The notes: a model not told the origin generated them from the sequence alone. DNA of 18,790 bases from Desulfobacteraceae bacterium (GCA_022712835.1 JAFLJU010000383.1:1-18790), one strand, 5' to 3'; shown: positions 1-7,127, numbered from the stretch's first letter. Made by a program: numbers and translations.

Positions 1-13
1 GGAATCGGCTCAT
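1..13 (-). CDS. 5' end of a leftward gene of unknown product (partial)
   Basis: Only the first four codons lie in the window: on the minus strand an ATG at 13..11 begins Met-Ser-Arg-Phe and runs off the left edge. It is preceded at 25..20 by a perfect AAGGAG ribosome binding site with a 6-base spacer, which is the main reason to believe the start. About 120 bases upstream, the DNA changes abruptly into the middle of a formyltransferase gene reading the other way, so this gene probably belongs to an inserted element (transposase or similar). The product cannot be told from four residues. Confidence 0.4.
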
Positions 14-101
14 TTGTTACTCCTTACTCGTGTGTTGTGGGGACAACTTCGAATATTGAGTAACATTGAGCCGTACAGATGGCAAAGCCACTGCACTCTG
101 A

Positions 102-120
102 CCTGGCCCAGAGGGCCAGG
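102..120. repeat. Perfect 8-bp inverted repeat (hairpin) near the element edge
   Basis: The arms CCTGGCCC (102-109) and GGGCCAGG (113-120) are exact reverse complements separated by the loop AGA. No U-run follows on either strand, so it is not a classical intrinsic terminator. Its place about 20-30 bases from the inferred insertion boundary fits a subterminal structure of a mobile element. Confidence 0.7.
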
Positions 121-137
121 GTTTCTACGTTAGACTA

Positions 138-566
138 AAAAAACCGGTGATCTCTCTTCCCAAAATGGGGGTGATGAATGTTCATCCGGGCTGGCTTCCG
201 GCGTATAAGGGTGCCATGACCTATCTCTGGGTGCTCAGGCACGGCCGGGAAAAGGCCGGAGTCACTTTGCACTGGATCGACGAGGGAATCGATACCGGAG
301 AGATCATTGCCAGGCGGTCGTTCAAATTGCTACCAGGGATGACCCAGCAGAATGTTTTGGTGGAAACCGCCGTTGTCGGGGCCGGGCTTTTGAAGGACGT
401 GGGCCGAAAACTTGCCCGGGGGGATGACCCTGGAAGCATTGTTCCGGAAGAGGATCAATACTATCCCATGCCCGGGGAAAAAGAGTTTCATGCATATTTT
501 TCTAAACGGCGTTTTTTTCGGATTCGGGATCTTTTTGCGTCCATCAGGAAAGGAAGAAACAAATAA
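138..566 (+). pseudogene. Formyltransferase (Fmt-like), 5'-truncated remnant
   Basis: The 140-odd codons match the C-terminal part of the formyl-transferase fold that uses N10-formyl-tetrahydrofolate. The active-site block Asn-Val-His-Pro-Gly-Trp-Leu-Pro (the HPSLLP motif of Fmt, here HPGWLP) is followed by Tyr-Lys-Gly and Gly-Val-Thr-Leu-His-Trp. The Asp-Glu-Gly-Ile-Asp-Thr-Gly-Glu motif that carries the catalytic Asp is also present. The N-terminal half of the folate-binding domain (roughly 80-100 residues in the family) is missing. The GTG at 147 corresponds to an internal valine just ahead of the motif and has no ribosome binding site. The open frame upstream of about 138 (Pro-Gly-Pro-Glu-Gly) is unlike the family and comes from the adjoining element. 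Substrate is unknown; the tail is unlike methionyl-tRNA formyltransferase, so a sugar-nucleotide or other small-molecule formyltransferase is as likely. Probably non-functional. Confidence 0.7.
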
Positions 567-644
567 TCGATACCTGATTTAAACCGGCCTTTTGCTAAGT
601 TTTTTTGAGAGGCGAGATTCCGAATCAGACAAAATACCAAGTAA

Positions 645-1322
645 TCAATCCAATGCCTTTTTCAAAGGACAGGTTTGGGCAATTTCCCGTCCCTTACGAT
701 AGGCCTCCAAAAGTTCCACGGATTTTACCGCCAAAGCCCTCCTGATTTCTCTTCTTTTACCTTTTATCCTGGGGATGGGCATTGAATCATAGGCCGTTGT
801 CTTGTGACGCATCCAGGCAATAACAGCGGCCTGGGCTCTTTTTTCAATGGGGATAAGCTGGGTTCTTGCCACGGTCCCGCTGTTGACCGGGGTGGCATGG
901 GCGGTAATCTTTTCCCCCAAAACGCTTGCTTGTTGCTGGTATCTGGGATGAAAATTTAGAAATTGAATCACTTGAACAAGAAACGTTTCCACGTAAGCGA
1001 GTTGTTTTGCCTCCCGAAGGGCCAGATCCCTAATCCGCTGCCGGGCATATTCAGGAGTTGACCGCTTTTCCTGGATCTGTTTTTGGGACGATAGGATATC
1101 GGCTTGCCGGGCCCACATCCCCTTTGAAATTATCCGCCGGCCCATGGGCACCTGGACTACCCAGACCTCCCCTTTGGCTTTTACGCTCTTCGTGATGGCA
1201 GCATCTCCCGCGGGAAGAAATCCCCAATCTGGTGGTGGTATCCGTTCTTCTCCGGATTCAGACAAAAACCGCCCCTCTACCCGACCGGGCCTGACAATCT
1301 TATGATCATAAGCCATTTTCAC
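645..1322 (-). CDS. DUF2293 domain-containing protein
   Basis: A 225-aa soluble protein with no signal peptide. The C-terminal third (about residues 165-215) carries the DUF2293 signature: a run of Ala-Val-Ile-Ala-Trp-Met-Arg-His-Lys-Thr-Thr-Ala-Tyr-Asp, then Arg-Ile-Lys-Gly-Lys-Arg-Arg-Glu-Ile-Arg-Arg. The domain is basic, so nucleic-acid contact is plausible, but no activity is established. The start is GTG at 1322, overlapping the TGA of the upstream gene as GTGA, which implies translational coupling. An in-frame ATG two codons on (1316) is an alternative. It is the last gene of a minus-strand operon with the HNH nuclease, trmB and yciH. The gene faces the formyltransferase remnant tail to tail across 78 bp, where I see no convincing terminator. 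Confidence 0.75.
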   Translation of the reverse strand: MKMAYDHKIVRPGRVEGRFLSESGEERIPPPDWGFLPAGDAAITKSVKAKGEVWVVQVPMGRRIISKGMWARQADILSSQKQIQEKRSTPEYARQRIRDLALREAKQLAYVETFLVQVIQFLNFHPRYQQQASVLGEKITAHATPVNSGTVARTQLIPIEKRAQAAVIAWMRHKTTAYDSMPIPRIKGKRREIRRALAVKSVELLEAYRKGREIAQTCPLKKALD

Positions 1323-1747
1323 CCACCGGATCGTTTAACTTTATAGCCCAGGCGACCCAACTGCTTTTCCAGTACATCCCTGTGATCTCCCTGGATTTCA
1401 ATAATTTTGTTCTTTAAACTGCCCCCACTCCCGCACTTTTGTTTCAGGGAGGTTGCCATCTGTTTCAACTCCTGATCTTCCAAGGGCAACCCCACTATCA
1501 GGGTAACGCCTTTTCCTTTTCTCCCCTTTGTTTCCCTCATTAGCCGGACAACCCCATCGCATTTAACCCCAATGGATTTTCCACCGGCACTTTTAGGGAC
1601 GGGGCTTTTTTTCCGGCAGCTGCATTGTTTTATGGATCGACTACAATTGGGACACATTTTTCCAAATTCTGTGGAATAAACCAACCCATCGTCATCATTT
1701 TGGGATCTTGTCATATTGCCTGCCTGGTTATTTTTTGTGGGGTTCAC
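1319..1747 (-). CDS. yciH: SUI1/YciH family translation factor (eIF1-like)
   Basis: 142 aa as called. Residues about 62-140 are a complete SUI1 domain. The hallmark Thr-Lys-Gly-Arg-Lys-Gly-Lys-Gly-Val-Thr basic loop, the Lys-Gln-Lys-Cys-Gly-Ser-Gly-Gly turn and the Ile-Glu-Ile-Gln-Gly-Asp-His-Arg motif are all present, ending in Lys-Val-Lys-Arg-Ser-Gly-Gly. The family binds the small ribosomal subunit and affects start-codon fidelity. The N-terminal linker has four cysteines (32, 35, 42, 44; CxxC-x6-CxC), a possible small zinc knuckle absent from E. coli YciH but, as I recall, common in other bacterial SUI1 proteins. The GTG at 1747 overlaps the trmB stop as GTGA. An ATG at 1714 (Met-Thr-Arg-Ser-Gln) would give an N-terminus closer to known YciH and has a weak AGGCAGG ahead of it, so the true start is uncertain. 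Confidence 0.88.
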   Translation of the reverse strand: MNPTKNNQAGNMTRSQNDDDGLVYSTEFGKMCPNCSRSIKQCSCRKKSPVPKSAGGKSIGVKCDGVVRLMRETKGRKGKGVTLIVGLPLEDQELKQMATSLKQKCGSGGSLKNKIIEIQGDHRDVLEKQLGRLGYKVKRSGG

Positions 1748-2493
1748 CCCAGGGTAAATGCCATGTATTTGATACTTGCCCCCTTGGACAATGCGGCCCT
1801 CTCAAAGCTGGAAACAATATCACGGGCACCGGGTCGCCATTCTTTTTTCAAACAGGTTTCTCCCAAATGGGGTTCAGACCCATTCAGACCAAACCCATGG
1901 AAGTCAGATCCATTCAGCTCAGACCTGTGAAGATCAGACCTGTGGAGATCATCAACCGCCGCAACAACCCGCCCCCCCCATTGTTCAACAGATTCCCGGG
2001 TGTAAGTATAAAGCGATTCACTGTCGGTTTTCAAATGCACCCTGCCCCCTGGAACCAGCAAGCGAGCATAGGCATCTAAAAATGTGGGGGCAGACAGCCG
2101 GTTTTTAATGGATCGCTTTTTCAGGTGAGGGTCTGGAAATGTCAGCCAGATCTCGTTTATGGAATGTTTGATAAAAAATGCGTCAATCCGCTCAATCCGT
2201 ACCCTCAAGAAATGTACGTTTTTGAGTCCCTGGTCAATGGCCTGTTCTGCCCCCACACAGATGCGATGGCTCTTGCTGTCAATTCCCAGATACAGCCCAT
2301 GAAAATTTTTGGCAGCAAAACCAATGCTGTGCTCTCCCTTGCCGCAGCCAAGCTCAAGAACCTTTTCCATCCCCTCAAAATTTTGTGCGTACCAGGGATA
2401 TTCCCCTGGCGGCCGGGATTCTCCAAACTTGGCAAAGGTCACATTTGACAATTCTTTGACGCGTTCATACTTGAGTAGTTTTGTTTTTGCCAT
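1744..2493 (-). CDS. trmB: tRNA (guanine-N7-)-methyltransferase TrmB
   Basis: 249 aa, near the family's usual 210-240. It methylates N7 of G46 in the tRNA variable loop using S-adenosylmethionine. Seen directly: the SAM motif Glu-Leu-Gly-Cys-Gly-Lys-Gly-Glu (47-54), the acidic end of strand 2 (Gly-Ile-Asp, 70-72), and the family motif Thr-Phe-Pro-Asp-Pro-His-Leu-Lys-Lys-Arg (118-127). His replaces the Trp of E. coli TrmB after Pro-Asp-Pro; together with the Asn-Arg-Leu that follows this resembles the Bacteroidetes-type variant. A His-Leu-Lys-Thr-Asp motif follows at 153-157. Residues 181-211 form a repetitive insertion not expected in TrmB (annotated separately). After it the chain resumes with the normal C-terminal Ser-Ser-Phe-Glu helix and Ile-Lys-Tyr-Met-Ala-Phe strand, so the enzyme is probably active. 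Second gene of the minus operon, 25 bp after the HNH gene. Confidence 0.92.
   Translation of the reverse strand: MAKTKLLKYERVKELSNVTFAKFGESRPPGEYPWYAQNFEGMEKVLELGCGKGEHSIGFAAKNFHGLYLGIDSKSHRICVGAEQAIDQGLKNVHFLRVRIERIDAFFIKHSINEIWLTFPDPHLKKRSIKNRLSAPTFLDAYARLLVPGGRVHLKTDSESLYTYTRESVEQWGGRVVAAVDDLHRSDLHRSELNGSDFHGFGLNGSEPHLGETCLKKEWRPGARDIVSSFERAALSKGASIKYMAFTLG
1874..1948 (-). repeat. Five 15-bp tandem units inside trmB (pentapeptide-like insertion)
   Basis: On the plus strand five consecutive 15-bp units (1874-1888, 1889-1903, 1904-1918, 1919-1933, 1934-1948) share the core TCAGAYC. The last two differ by one base (TCAGACCTGTGAAGA / TCAGACCTGTGGAGA). Read in the trmB frame they encode steps such as Ser-Asp-Leu-His-Arg, Ser-Glu-Leu-Asn-Gly, Ser-Asp-Phe-His-Gly and Phe-Gly-Leu-Asn-Gly. 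This matches the pentapeptide-repeat consensus (small)-(D/N)-(L/F)-x-x. The array sits in a loop between two conserved TrmB segments and keeps the frame. Confidence 0.85.
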
Positions 2494-2518
2494 GGTGATC
2501 GCCTGCCCGTTAAATCAT

Positions 2519-2902
2519 TTATTCAGGCAGTTTCCCCTTTAATAAATCCCCCAATCCTGCAAAGGGATTGTCCGAAAAATCATTTTTCGTGGACCTGTCA
2601 GTGGACCCCGGCCCGTCCGCATAGGCATCGGCCACCTGATCCCGGGAGTGTTCGTTGTCATGGCAATAAATGCAGAGCAGCTCCCAATTGCTGCCGTCCG
2701 GGGGATTGTTGTCATGATTGTGATCTTTATGATGTACGGTCAGCTCCTTTAACCGTTTGCCGTCAAACTCCCGGGCACAATGGCCGCAGATCCAGGGATA
2801 CATTTTCAGGGCACGCTCCCTATAGGTTTTTTCACGATCCCTTTGGCCGCTATGGGCCTCGGAAACAATCTGATGGATCTTCCTGTCATCTGTTAAAGAC
2901 AT
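2519..2902 (-). CDS. YajD family HNH nuclease
   Basis: 127 aa. An HNH (His-Me finger) domain is visible. CxxC (39-42) and CxxC (77-80) supply a structural zinc site; His57-His58-Lys-Asp-His-Asn-His starts the catalytic beta-beta-alpha finger, Asn-Trp-Glu-Leu (72-75) is the central Asn strand, and His81/His85 end the motif. The length and the spacing between elements fit the YajD group of small stand-alone HNH proteins, whose cellular substrate is not established. The ATG at 2902 has a good ribosome binding site, AGGGAG, 8 bases ahead. First gene of the HNH-trmB-yciH-DUF2293 run. The 113 bp upstream are AT-rich and probably hold the promoter, though no clear -35/-10 pair stands out. The C-terminal 40 residues are low-complexity Asp/Ser/Gly-rich. 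Confidence 0.82.
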   Translation of the reverse strand: MSLTDDRKIHQIVSEAHSGQRDREKTYRERALKMYPWICGHCAREFDGKRLKELTVHHKDHNHDNNPPDGSNWELLCIYCHDNEHSRDQVADAYADGPGSTDRSTKNDFSDNPFAGLGDLLKGKLPE

Positions 2903-3015
2903 ATGAGATTCTCCCTAATTTTATTTTCTAAAATTTTAAAAATTCTTTGCATATCACATCCCTTGGACGGGGTCATTCTTTTTTTTGTCCAGGCCGACCC
3001 TGTGATGGGGTATCT

Positions 3016-5847
3016 TCAAAGATCATCAAGAACCCTGCGAATGCATTCAGACAATTCTCTGATTTCCACAGGTTTCATGAGAAGGGCGCAAATACCCATC
3101 TGCCCGGTTTTTTCTTCATCAATGCTTGAACTGTATCCGGTACTCAGGATAATGGGAATATCCTTTCGAATGGAAATCATCTGCCTGGCCATTTTCTCTC
3201 CTGTCATATGGGGCATGGTCTGATCCGTTATAACAAGATCAAACTGCCCCGGATCCCGGCCAAAAAGTTCCAGGGCTTCCTGACTGCTTGTTATACTGGT
3301 GACCTTGTAGCCAAGCCGTTCAAGCCGCATCCGCGTCATATCGGCAATGGCTTCTTCATCATCTACCACCAGGATATGTTCACCTCCCCCAACAAGCGGG
3401 TTCACTTTTTTATTCTGGTCCAAAACATCCTGATCACTTTCCGGCAAAAAAACATGGAACACAGACCCAACGTTCGGGGTACTGTCAACATGGATCACCC
3501 CCTTATGTCTTTTTACAATCCCATGGACCATGGCCAATCCCATCCCAGACCCTTTCCCGATTTTTTTTGTGGTAAAATAGGGATCAAAAATTTTATCCAG
3601 AATTTGTTTTTCAATACCGTGCCCGGTATCCTTAACCGATAATTGAACGTAGGATCCAGGGGTTAACCCCGGATATTCGAAGAGCTTTGCCCCGTAAGTT
3701 TCCCGGGTCAAACTTATCTCAAGGATTCCCCCCTCTTTTTCCATGGTCTGGGCCGCATTGGTGCACAGATTCAAAATCACCTGGTGAATCTGTGTCTGGT
3801 CGGCCAATACCGGTCTACAGCCAGGATCGATATCCAGACGAATCTCAATGGTGGTGGGAATGGATGCCCGAAGAAGATGAACCACTTCCTTTAAAATCAA
3901 AGACACTTGAACAGAGACACGTCCCAGCTCTGATTTTCTGCTGAAGGCAAGAATCTGTTTTAATAGGTCTTTGGCCCGGCTCCCCGCCTTCAAAACCTCT
4001 TCAATTTGATCTTTGGCCGGATGGCCTTGGGAAATATCCTCATTTGCCAGATCTGCATACCCGATGATGGCTGCCAATAAATTATTAAAATCGTGGGCGA
4101 TTCCACCGGCAAGTGTACCGATAGCCTCCATTTTATGGGCCTGACGAAGTTGTACTTCAAGATTTTCCCGTTCCTGTTCCGCTTTTTTTCGTTGGGTGAT
4201 ATCCAGAAAAATAGAAATACCCGCCTTGACCTCCCCCCTGGCATCAATGATGGGAGCCGCGTTTGCCCACATAAAACGATCAGGCCTACCGGTTTGCTTG
4301 ACCAGATACTCTATACTGATGGGTTTACCGTTCCTCAAAACATTGGTTAAAGGATACTCACCCGGTTCCATGGGGTGTCCGTCAAGGCCATATCCCTGAA
4401 ATTTTCTAACATAGGTAAACACATTAAAATCAGAAGGGATGGTTTCCCTTGATTCATCCATGGTCAAAAGCCCCACTTCATTGATATATTGCACCTGGCC
4501 GGTTTTGGCATCGGCGATGAGAATTCCCGCCGGGCTGTTGTCAAGGGCTGCCTGGAGTATCGCCTGGGTCTCTACCAGATCTGCTTCTGCTTTTATCCGC
4601 TCCTCAACCTCCCCCCTTAATTTTTCATTGGTGGCTTGCAATTCTTTGGTTCTCACGTCCACTTTTGATTCCAGACCATTGACAAGCACATTCATCCGGG
4701 CACTCATAATATTAAAGGTAACGGCCAGTTGTCCAATCTCGTCCCTTGGCCTTTCATCAAGTACTCCTTCATCAAAAGGTCCTTCATAAACGGGCCCCTC
4801 ATCCACAAAAACCTCCAGGTTTCCCCGTCTGAATTCCCGGGCCTTTTTTGTCAATCGAACCAGCTTTTCGGTGATGCTGATATTTAAAAGCTTGCCGATA
4901 CCAAAAGCCACAAACACACCCAACAACGCAATCCCGGCCATGAGAAAAAGTGCCGCCTTATGGGTGGATGCTATTTTAAGTCTGGCCTGGGCGACCTCGA
5001 ATGTTGCCAGCTTGACCAGGGAATCGGATATGGGACCAATCGCTTTTTGTTGGAGGGAAAAATCATTGATAACGGATTTTATTTTAAGATCGGTTTCCAG
5101 GATTTTTTCGGCAATATCCCTGATCTGACCCAGCAGTCCGGTGATTTTCTCTCTTTCAGCTGGCCCAAGGGAGATGAGTTCCATTTGCCGATGAAGCCGG
5201 AAGGATACATTAAAGGCGGACTGCATCATGAATCGCTTGCGAACAATCCGATATTCCTGGGTATGGGATTTCATTTCATGAAAAAGTATCAATAGGGCGT
5301 CATGCCCGGCAAGCACGATCGCAAGGTCATCCAACGCTATCACTAACCGGGCCTCCCCCCCCCTTTCCGGTGCAAAAATTTGGGTGATCAATTCCACGGA
5401 TTCAATGGAGGTCTCGGCAAACCGTCTGGCCGAAGACAGATATAAATTCAGATCAATTTGACTGGCCTGGAGAGCGCGGCTCACATTGGACTGTTCAATC
5501 TGATGTTTGAGCACCTCACTTATCTTGATCACCTGGGCGATCTGCCGCATGGAAGGTTGAAGATATTGCTGGTGCGCCTTTTCAAAACCGACCACCGGAT
5601 ATTGCAACAAAAAAGTATAGTACAAGCGATGGGATTTTTCCATGCCCCGATCCATCTCCAGCACCAATCGCTGTATTTCCGAACTGATCAAAATTGATTT
5701 TTCAGCTTTTCCGACAATGATCAGGGAATAATACCCCGTGGCCGCCACCATTAAAATAAGCAATAGAAAAAGCCGACTGCCCAATGCAAATTTAGAGGAA
5801 ATACTTCTTTCCTGCCAATACCGGGGAATTTTATGCCATATATCCAT
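3016..5847 (-). CDS. Hybrid sensor histidine kinase (TorS-like sensor, HAMP, PAS, HisKA, HATPase, REC)
   Basis: 943 aa inner-membrane kinase. Order: TM1 (about 24-45); a long, mostly helical periplasmic region (about 46-296); TM2 (about 297-319); HAMP (about 320-385) interrupted by a repetitive insertion at 349-368; coiled coil; PAS (about 426-545); HisKA with phospho-acceptor His585 in Gly-Ile-Ala-His-Asp-Phe-Asn-Asn. An HATPase domain follows with an N-box (Asn-Leu-Cys-Thr-Asn-Ala-Ala), Asp-Thr-Gly-His-Gly and Gly-Ser-Gly-Met-Gly-Leu. A C-terminal receiver has the acidic pair Val-Val-Asp-Asp-Glu, phospho-acceptor Asp875 and the Lys-Pro turn. All catalytic residues are present. It follows the binding-protein gene by 15 bp with only a weak ribosome binding site, so co-expression is likely. 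No DNA-binding regulator adjoins it, so the receiver either controls the kinase itself or passes phosphate through an unlinked partner. Confidence 0.93.
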   Translation of the reverse strand: MDIWHKIPRYWQERSISSKFALGSRLFLLLILMVAATGYYSLIIVGKAEKSILISSEIQRLVLEMDRGMEKSHRLYYTFLLQYPVVGFEKAHQQYLQPSMRQIAQVIKISEVLKHQIEQSNVSRALQASQIDLNLYLSSARRFAETSIESVELITQIFAPERGGEARLVIALDDLAIVLAGHDALLILFHEMKSHTQEYRIVRKRFMMQSAFNVSFRLHRQMELISLGPAEREKITGLLGQIRDIAEKILETDLKIKSVINDFSLQQKAIGPISDSLVKLATFEVAQARLKIASTHKAALFLMAGIALLGVFVAFGIGKLLNISITEKLVRLTKKAREFRRGNLEVFVDEGPVYEGPFDEGVLDERPRDEIGQLAVTFNIMSARMNVLVNGLESKVDVRTKELQATNEKLRGEVEERIKAEADLVETQAILQAALDNSPAGILIADAKTGQVQYINEVGLLTMDESRETIPSDFNVFTYVRKFQGYGLDGHPMEPGEYPLTNVLRNGKPISIEYLVKQTGRPDRFMWANAAPIIDARGEVKAGISIFLDITQRKKAEQERENLEVQLRQAHKMEAIGTLAGGIAHDFNNLLAAIIGYADLANEDISQGHPAKDQIEEVLKAGSRAKDLLKQILAFSRKSELGRVSVQVSLILKEVVHLLRASIPTTIEIRLDIDPGCRPVLADQTQIHQVILNLCTNAAQTMEKEGGILEISLTRETYGAKLFEYPGLTPGSYVQLSVKDTGHGIEKQILDKIFDPYFTTKKIGKGSGMGLAMVHGIVKRHKGVIHVDSTPNVGSVFHVFLPESDQDVLDQNKKVNPLVGGGEHILVVDDEEAIADMTRMRLERLGYKVTSITSSQEALELFGRDPGQFDLVITDQTMPHMTGEKMARQMISIRKDIPIILSTGYSSSIDEEKTGQMGICALLMKPVEIRELSECIRRVLDDL
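4744..4803 (-). repeat. Four 15-bp degenerate tandem units inside the kinase HAMP domain
   Basis: In the kinase frame, residues 349-368 read as four five-residue steps: Asp-Glu-Gly-Pro-Val, Tyr-Glu-Gly-Pro-Phe, Asp-Glu-Gly-Val-Leu, Asp-Glu-Arg-Pro-Arg. They lead straight into the canonical HAMP Asp-Glu-Ile-Gly. Unit borders on the plus strand are 4744-4758, 4759-4773, 4774-4788 and 4789-4803. Units differ mainly at third codon positions (GAT/GAG, GAA; GGG/GGA). That suggests old duplications of a DE-containing seed kept in frame and under protein-level selection. Confidence 0.75.
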
Positions 5848-5862
5848 AAAAGTATGGGGTCT

Positions 5863-7125
5863 CTATTCTTCTGAGGTATAGGAAAATATCACATTTTCCT
5901 GCAATGCCGTTACTCCGGCACCGGGATCATCCAGCCTCAACACATCAAAAGCTGGCCGGGAACAGTCTCCAAATTCATCACAGGTCAAATTTCCGGTAAC
6001 CCCTTTAAAATTGCGGGTCCCATAAATCGCTCGCCTCAAGGCCTCCCGGCCCAGATGAAGTGTTCCTGATTCCTGAATGGCTATTTTTTCAATGGCCGTC
6101 AACAACACAATGGCGGCATCATAGGCGTTGAGATAATAATAGTTACCCGGAGGGGCTTTGTATTTTTTTTGGTATTCAAGGGCCAGAAGATCCACAGCCG
6201 GGCCTTTGGGTTTGGCAGGCCCCACAAAATACATTCCCTTTCCCTTCTCCCCCACATCCTGAATAAAAGAATTTTCAATCAAGGCACCATCACTCATCAG
6301 AACGATATCTTTATATTCCGGAATCTCCCGGGCCCCCCGGAGAATCAGATTCCCTTCGGGTTGAAAAAGAGGGAAAAACAAAAGCTGAGCCCCGGCATTT
6401 TTCACAGCGGTCAATACCGGCTGCATCATTATTTCGCCCTTGTTGATGGCAGTGTCCAGAACAATCTTGCCCCCCTGTTTTTCAAAGGCTTGCCTGAATC
6501 CATTGGTTAATCCCCGGGTATAGATGTCCCCGTCATTGATTGTGGCAACCCGTCGAATACCAAGGGTTTGAAATGCAAATATGGCAGCAGTTTTCCCGGC
6601 ATTTTCCTCATTGTTTGATGTTCTGAAAAACCCGGGATGGAAATCCGGTGCCCTTTTTCCCCCAATTGAGGTCAAAAAAGGGGCACTGTTGTTGCCGGAA
6701 ATCATGGTAAGTCCCGCATCAGACATGGCATGGGATACAGTTCTGGCGGCTCCGGAACAGGTGGTTCCAAAGATGGCCACCATCTGGGGGTCTGCCAATA
6801 TCTTCAAGGCGGCATTGGCGCCACCCTCACTTGTACACCCGGTATCCTCCACCTGCAACTCAAAGGGATGACCCAGAATCTGCCCGTTTTGCCTGTCAAT
6901 GGCAAGCTCAAGCCCCCGGATCTGTTCTTGGCCCAAAGGAGACACTTTGCCGGATAACGCCTGGAGAACACCAATTTTCAACGGTTCCCCAGGACCGATG
7001 GTCACACACTCAATGCTATCGGTGCATTCAAAGGACGGGGGTGGATCCGTACAGGAAAAAAAAATCAGAACCAGGGACAGCACCAAGGGAAGAACGGACA
7101 AAACAATCGATTTGAATCCTTGCAC
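5863..7125 (-). CDS. LivK-like periplasmic substrate-binding lipoprotein
   Basis: 420 aa from GTG at 7125. A type I periplasmic-binding fold of the branched-chain amino acid/amide family: Gly-Glu-Pro-Leu-Lys-Ile-Gly-Val-Leu starts the mature domain, followed by Gly-Gln-Glu-Gln-Ile-Arg-Gly-Leu-Glu-Leu-Ala and Ala-Ile-Phe-Gly-Thr-Thr-Cys-Ser. Ile-Asn-Asp-Gly-Asp-Ile-Tyr and Tyr-Leu-Asn-Ala-Tyr-Asp-Ala come later. The start choice: GGAGGAGG lies 2-5 bases before the GTG, and the resulting leader is a short basic-hydrophobic stretch ending Ile-Phe-Phe-Ser-Cys25, an imperfect lipobox. The in-frame ATG at 7167 would add 14 residues in front and lacks such a site. No permease or ATPase genes adjoin; the hybrid kinase follows after 15 bp. 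Sensing together with that kinase is more likely than uptake. The ligand is unknown. Confidence 0.88.
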   Translation of the reverse strand: MQGFKSIVLSVLPLVLSLVLIFFSCTDPPPSFECTDSIECVTIGPGEPLKIGVLQALSGKVSPLGQEQIRGLELAIDRQNGQILGHPFELQVEDTGCTSEGGANAALKILADPQMVAIFGTTCSGAARTVSHAMSDAGLTMISGNNSAPFLTSIGGKRAPDFHPGFFRTSNNEENAGKTAAIFAFQTLGIRRVATINDGDIYTRGLTNGFRQAFEKQGGKIVLDTAINKGEIMMQPVLTAVKNAGAQLLFFPLFQPEGNLILRGAREIPEYKDIVLMSDGALIENSFIQDVGEKGKGMYFVGPAKPKGPAVDLLALEYQKKYKAPPGNYYYLNAYDAAIVLLTAIEKIAIQESGTLHLGREALRRAIYGTRNFKGVTGNLTCDEFGDCSRPAFDVLRLDDPGAGVTALQENVIFSYTSEE

Positions 7126-7127
7126 AG

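Larger units (their letters stand above)
1..135. mobile_element. Probable end of an inserted element, family not identified
   Basis: The stretch has no coding sense in the formyltransferase frame (stops at 57-59 and 99-101), whereas the gene reads cleanly from about 138 onward and lacks its N-terminal half. The element's own gene points left from base 13. Two foldable segments lie between: a cag/ctg plus tggc/gcca stem around 75-92, and a perfect 8-bp hairpin at 102-120. I see no terminal inverted repeat or target duplication because the other end is outside the window. An IS110-type element with a structured noncoding end, a group II intron edge or another IS are all possible. The boundary (about 120-137) is an estimate. 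Confidence 0.35.

Noticed and set aside
68..101. GAGCCGTA followed by a small stem, recalling group II intron domain V
   Set aside because: The 3' strand of domain V (TACGGTTC-like) is missing and the pairing does not close; kept only as a possibility for the element family.
129..135. GTTAGAC, which fits the integron attC core GTTRRRY
   Set aside because: A seven-base match with degenerate positions is expected by chance; no partner RYYYAAC at the right distance and no integron cassette context were seen.
567..644. T-rich stretch between convergent formyltransferase remnant and DUF2293 as a terminator
   Set aside because: A T-run is present at about 600-606, but no stable GC-rich stem precedes it on either strand.
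1874..1948. Regular short repeats that could suggest a CRISPR array
   Set aside because: Units are 15 bp, contiguous with no spacers, and in frame inside trmB.
1625..2542. Several overlapping plus-strand open frames
   Set aside because: They are antisense to yciH and trmB, show no family features and partly reflect the 15-bp repeats in trmB.
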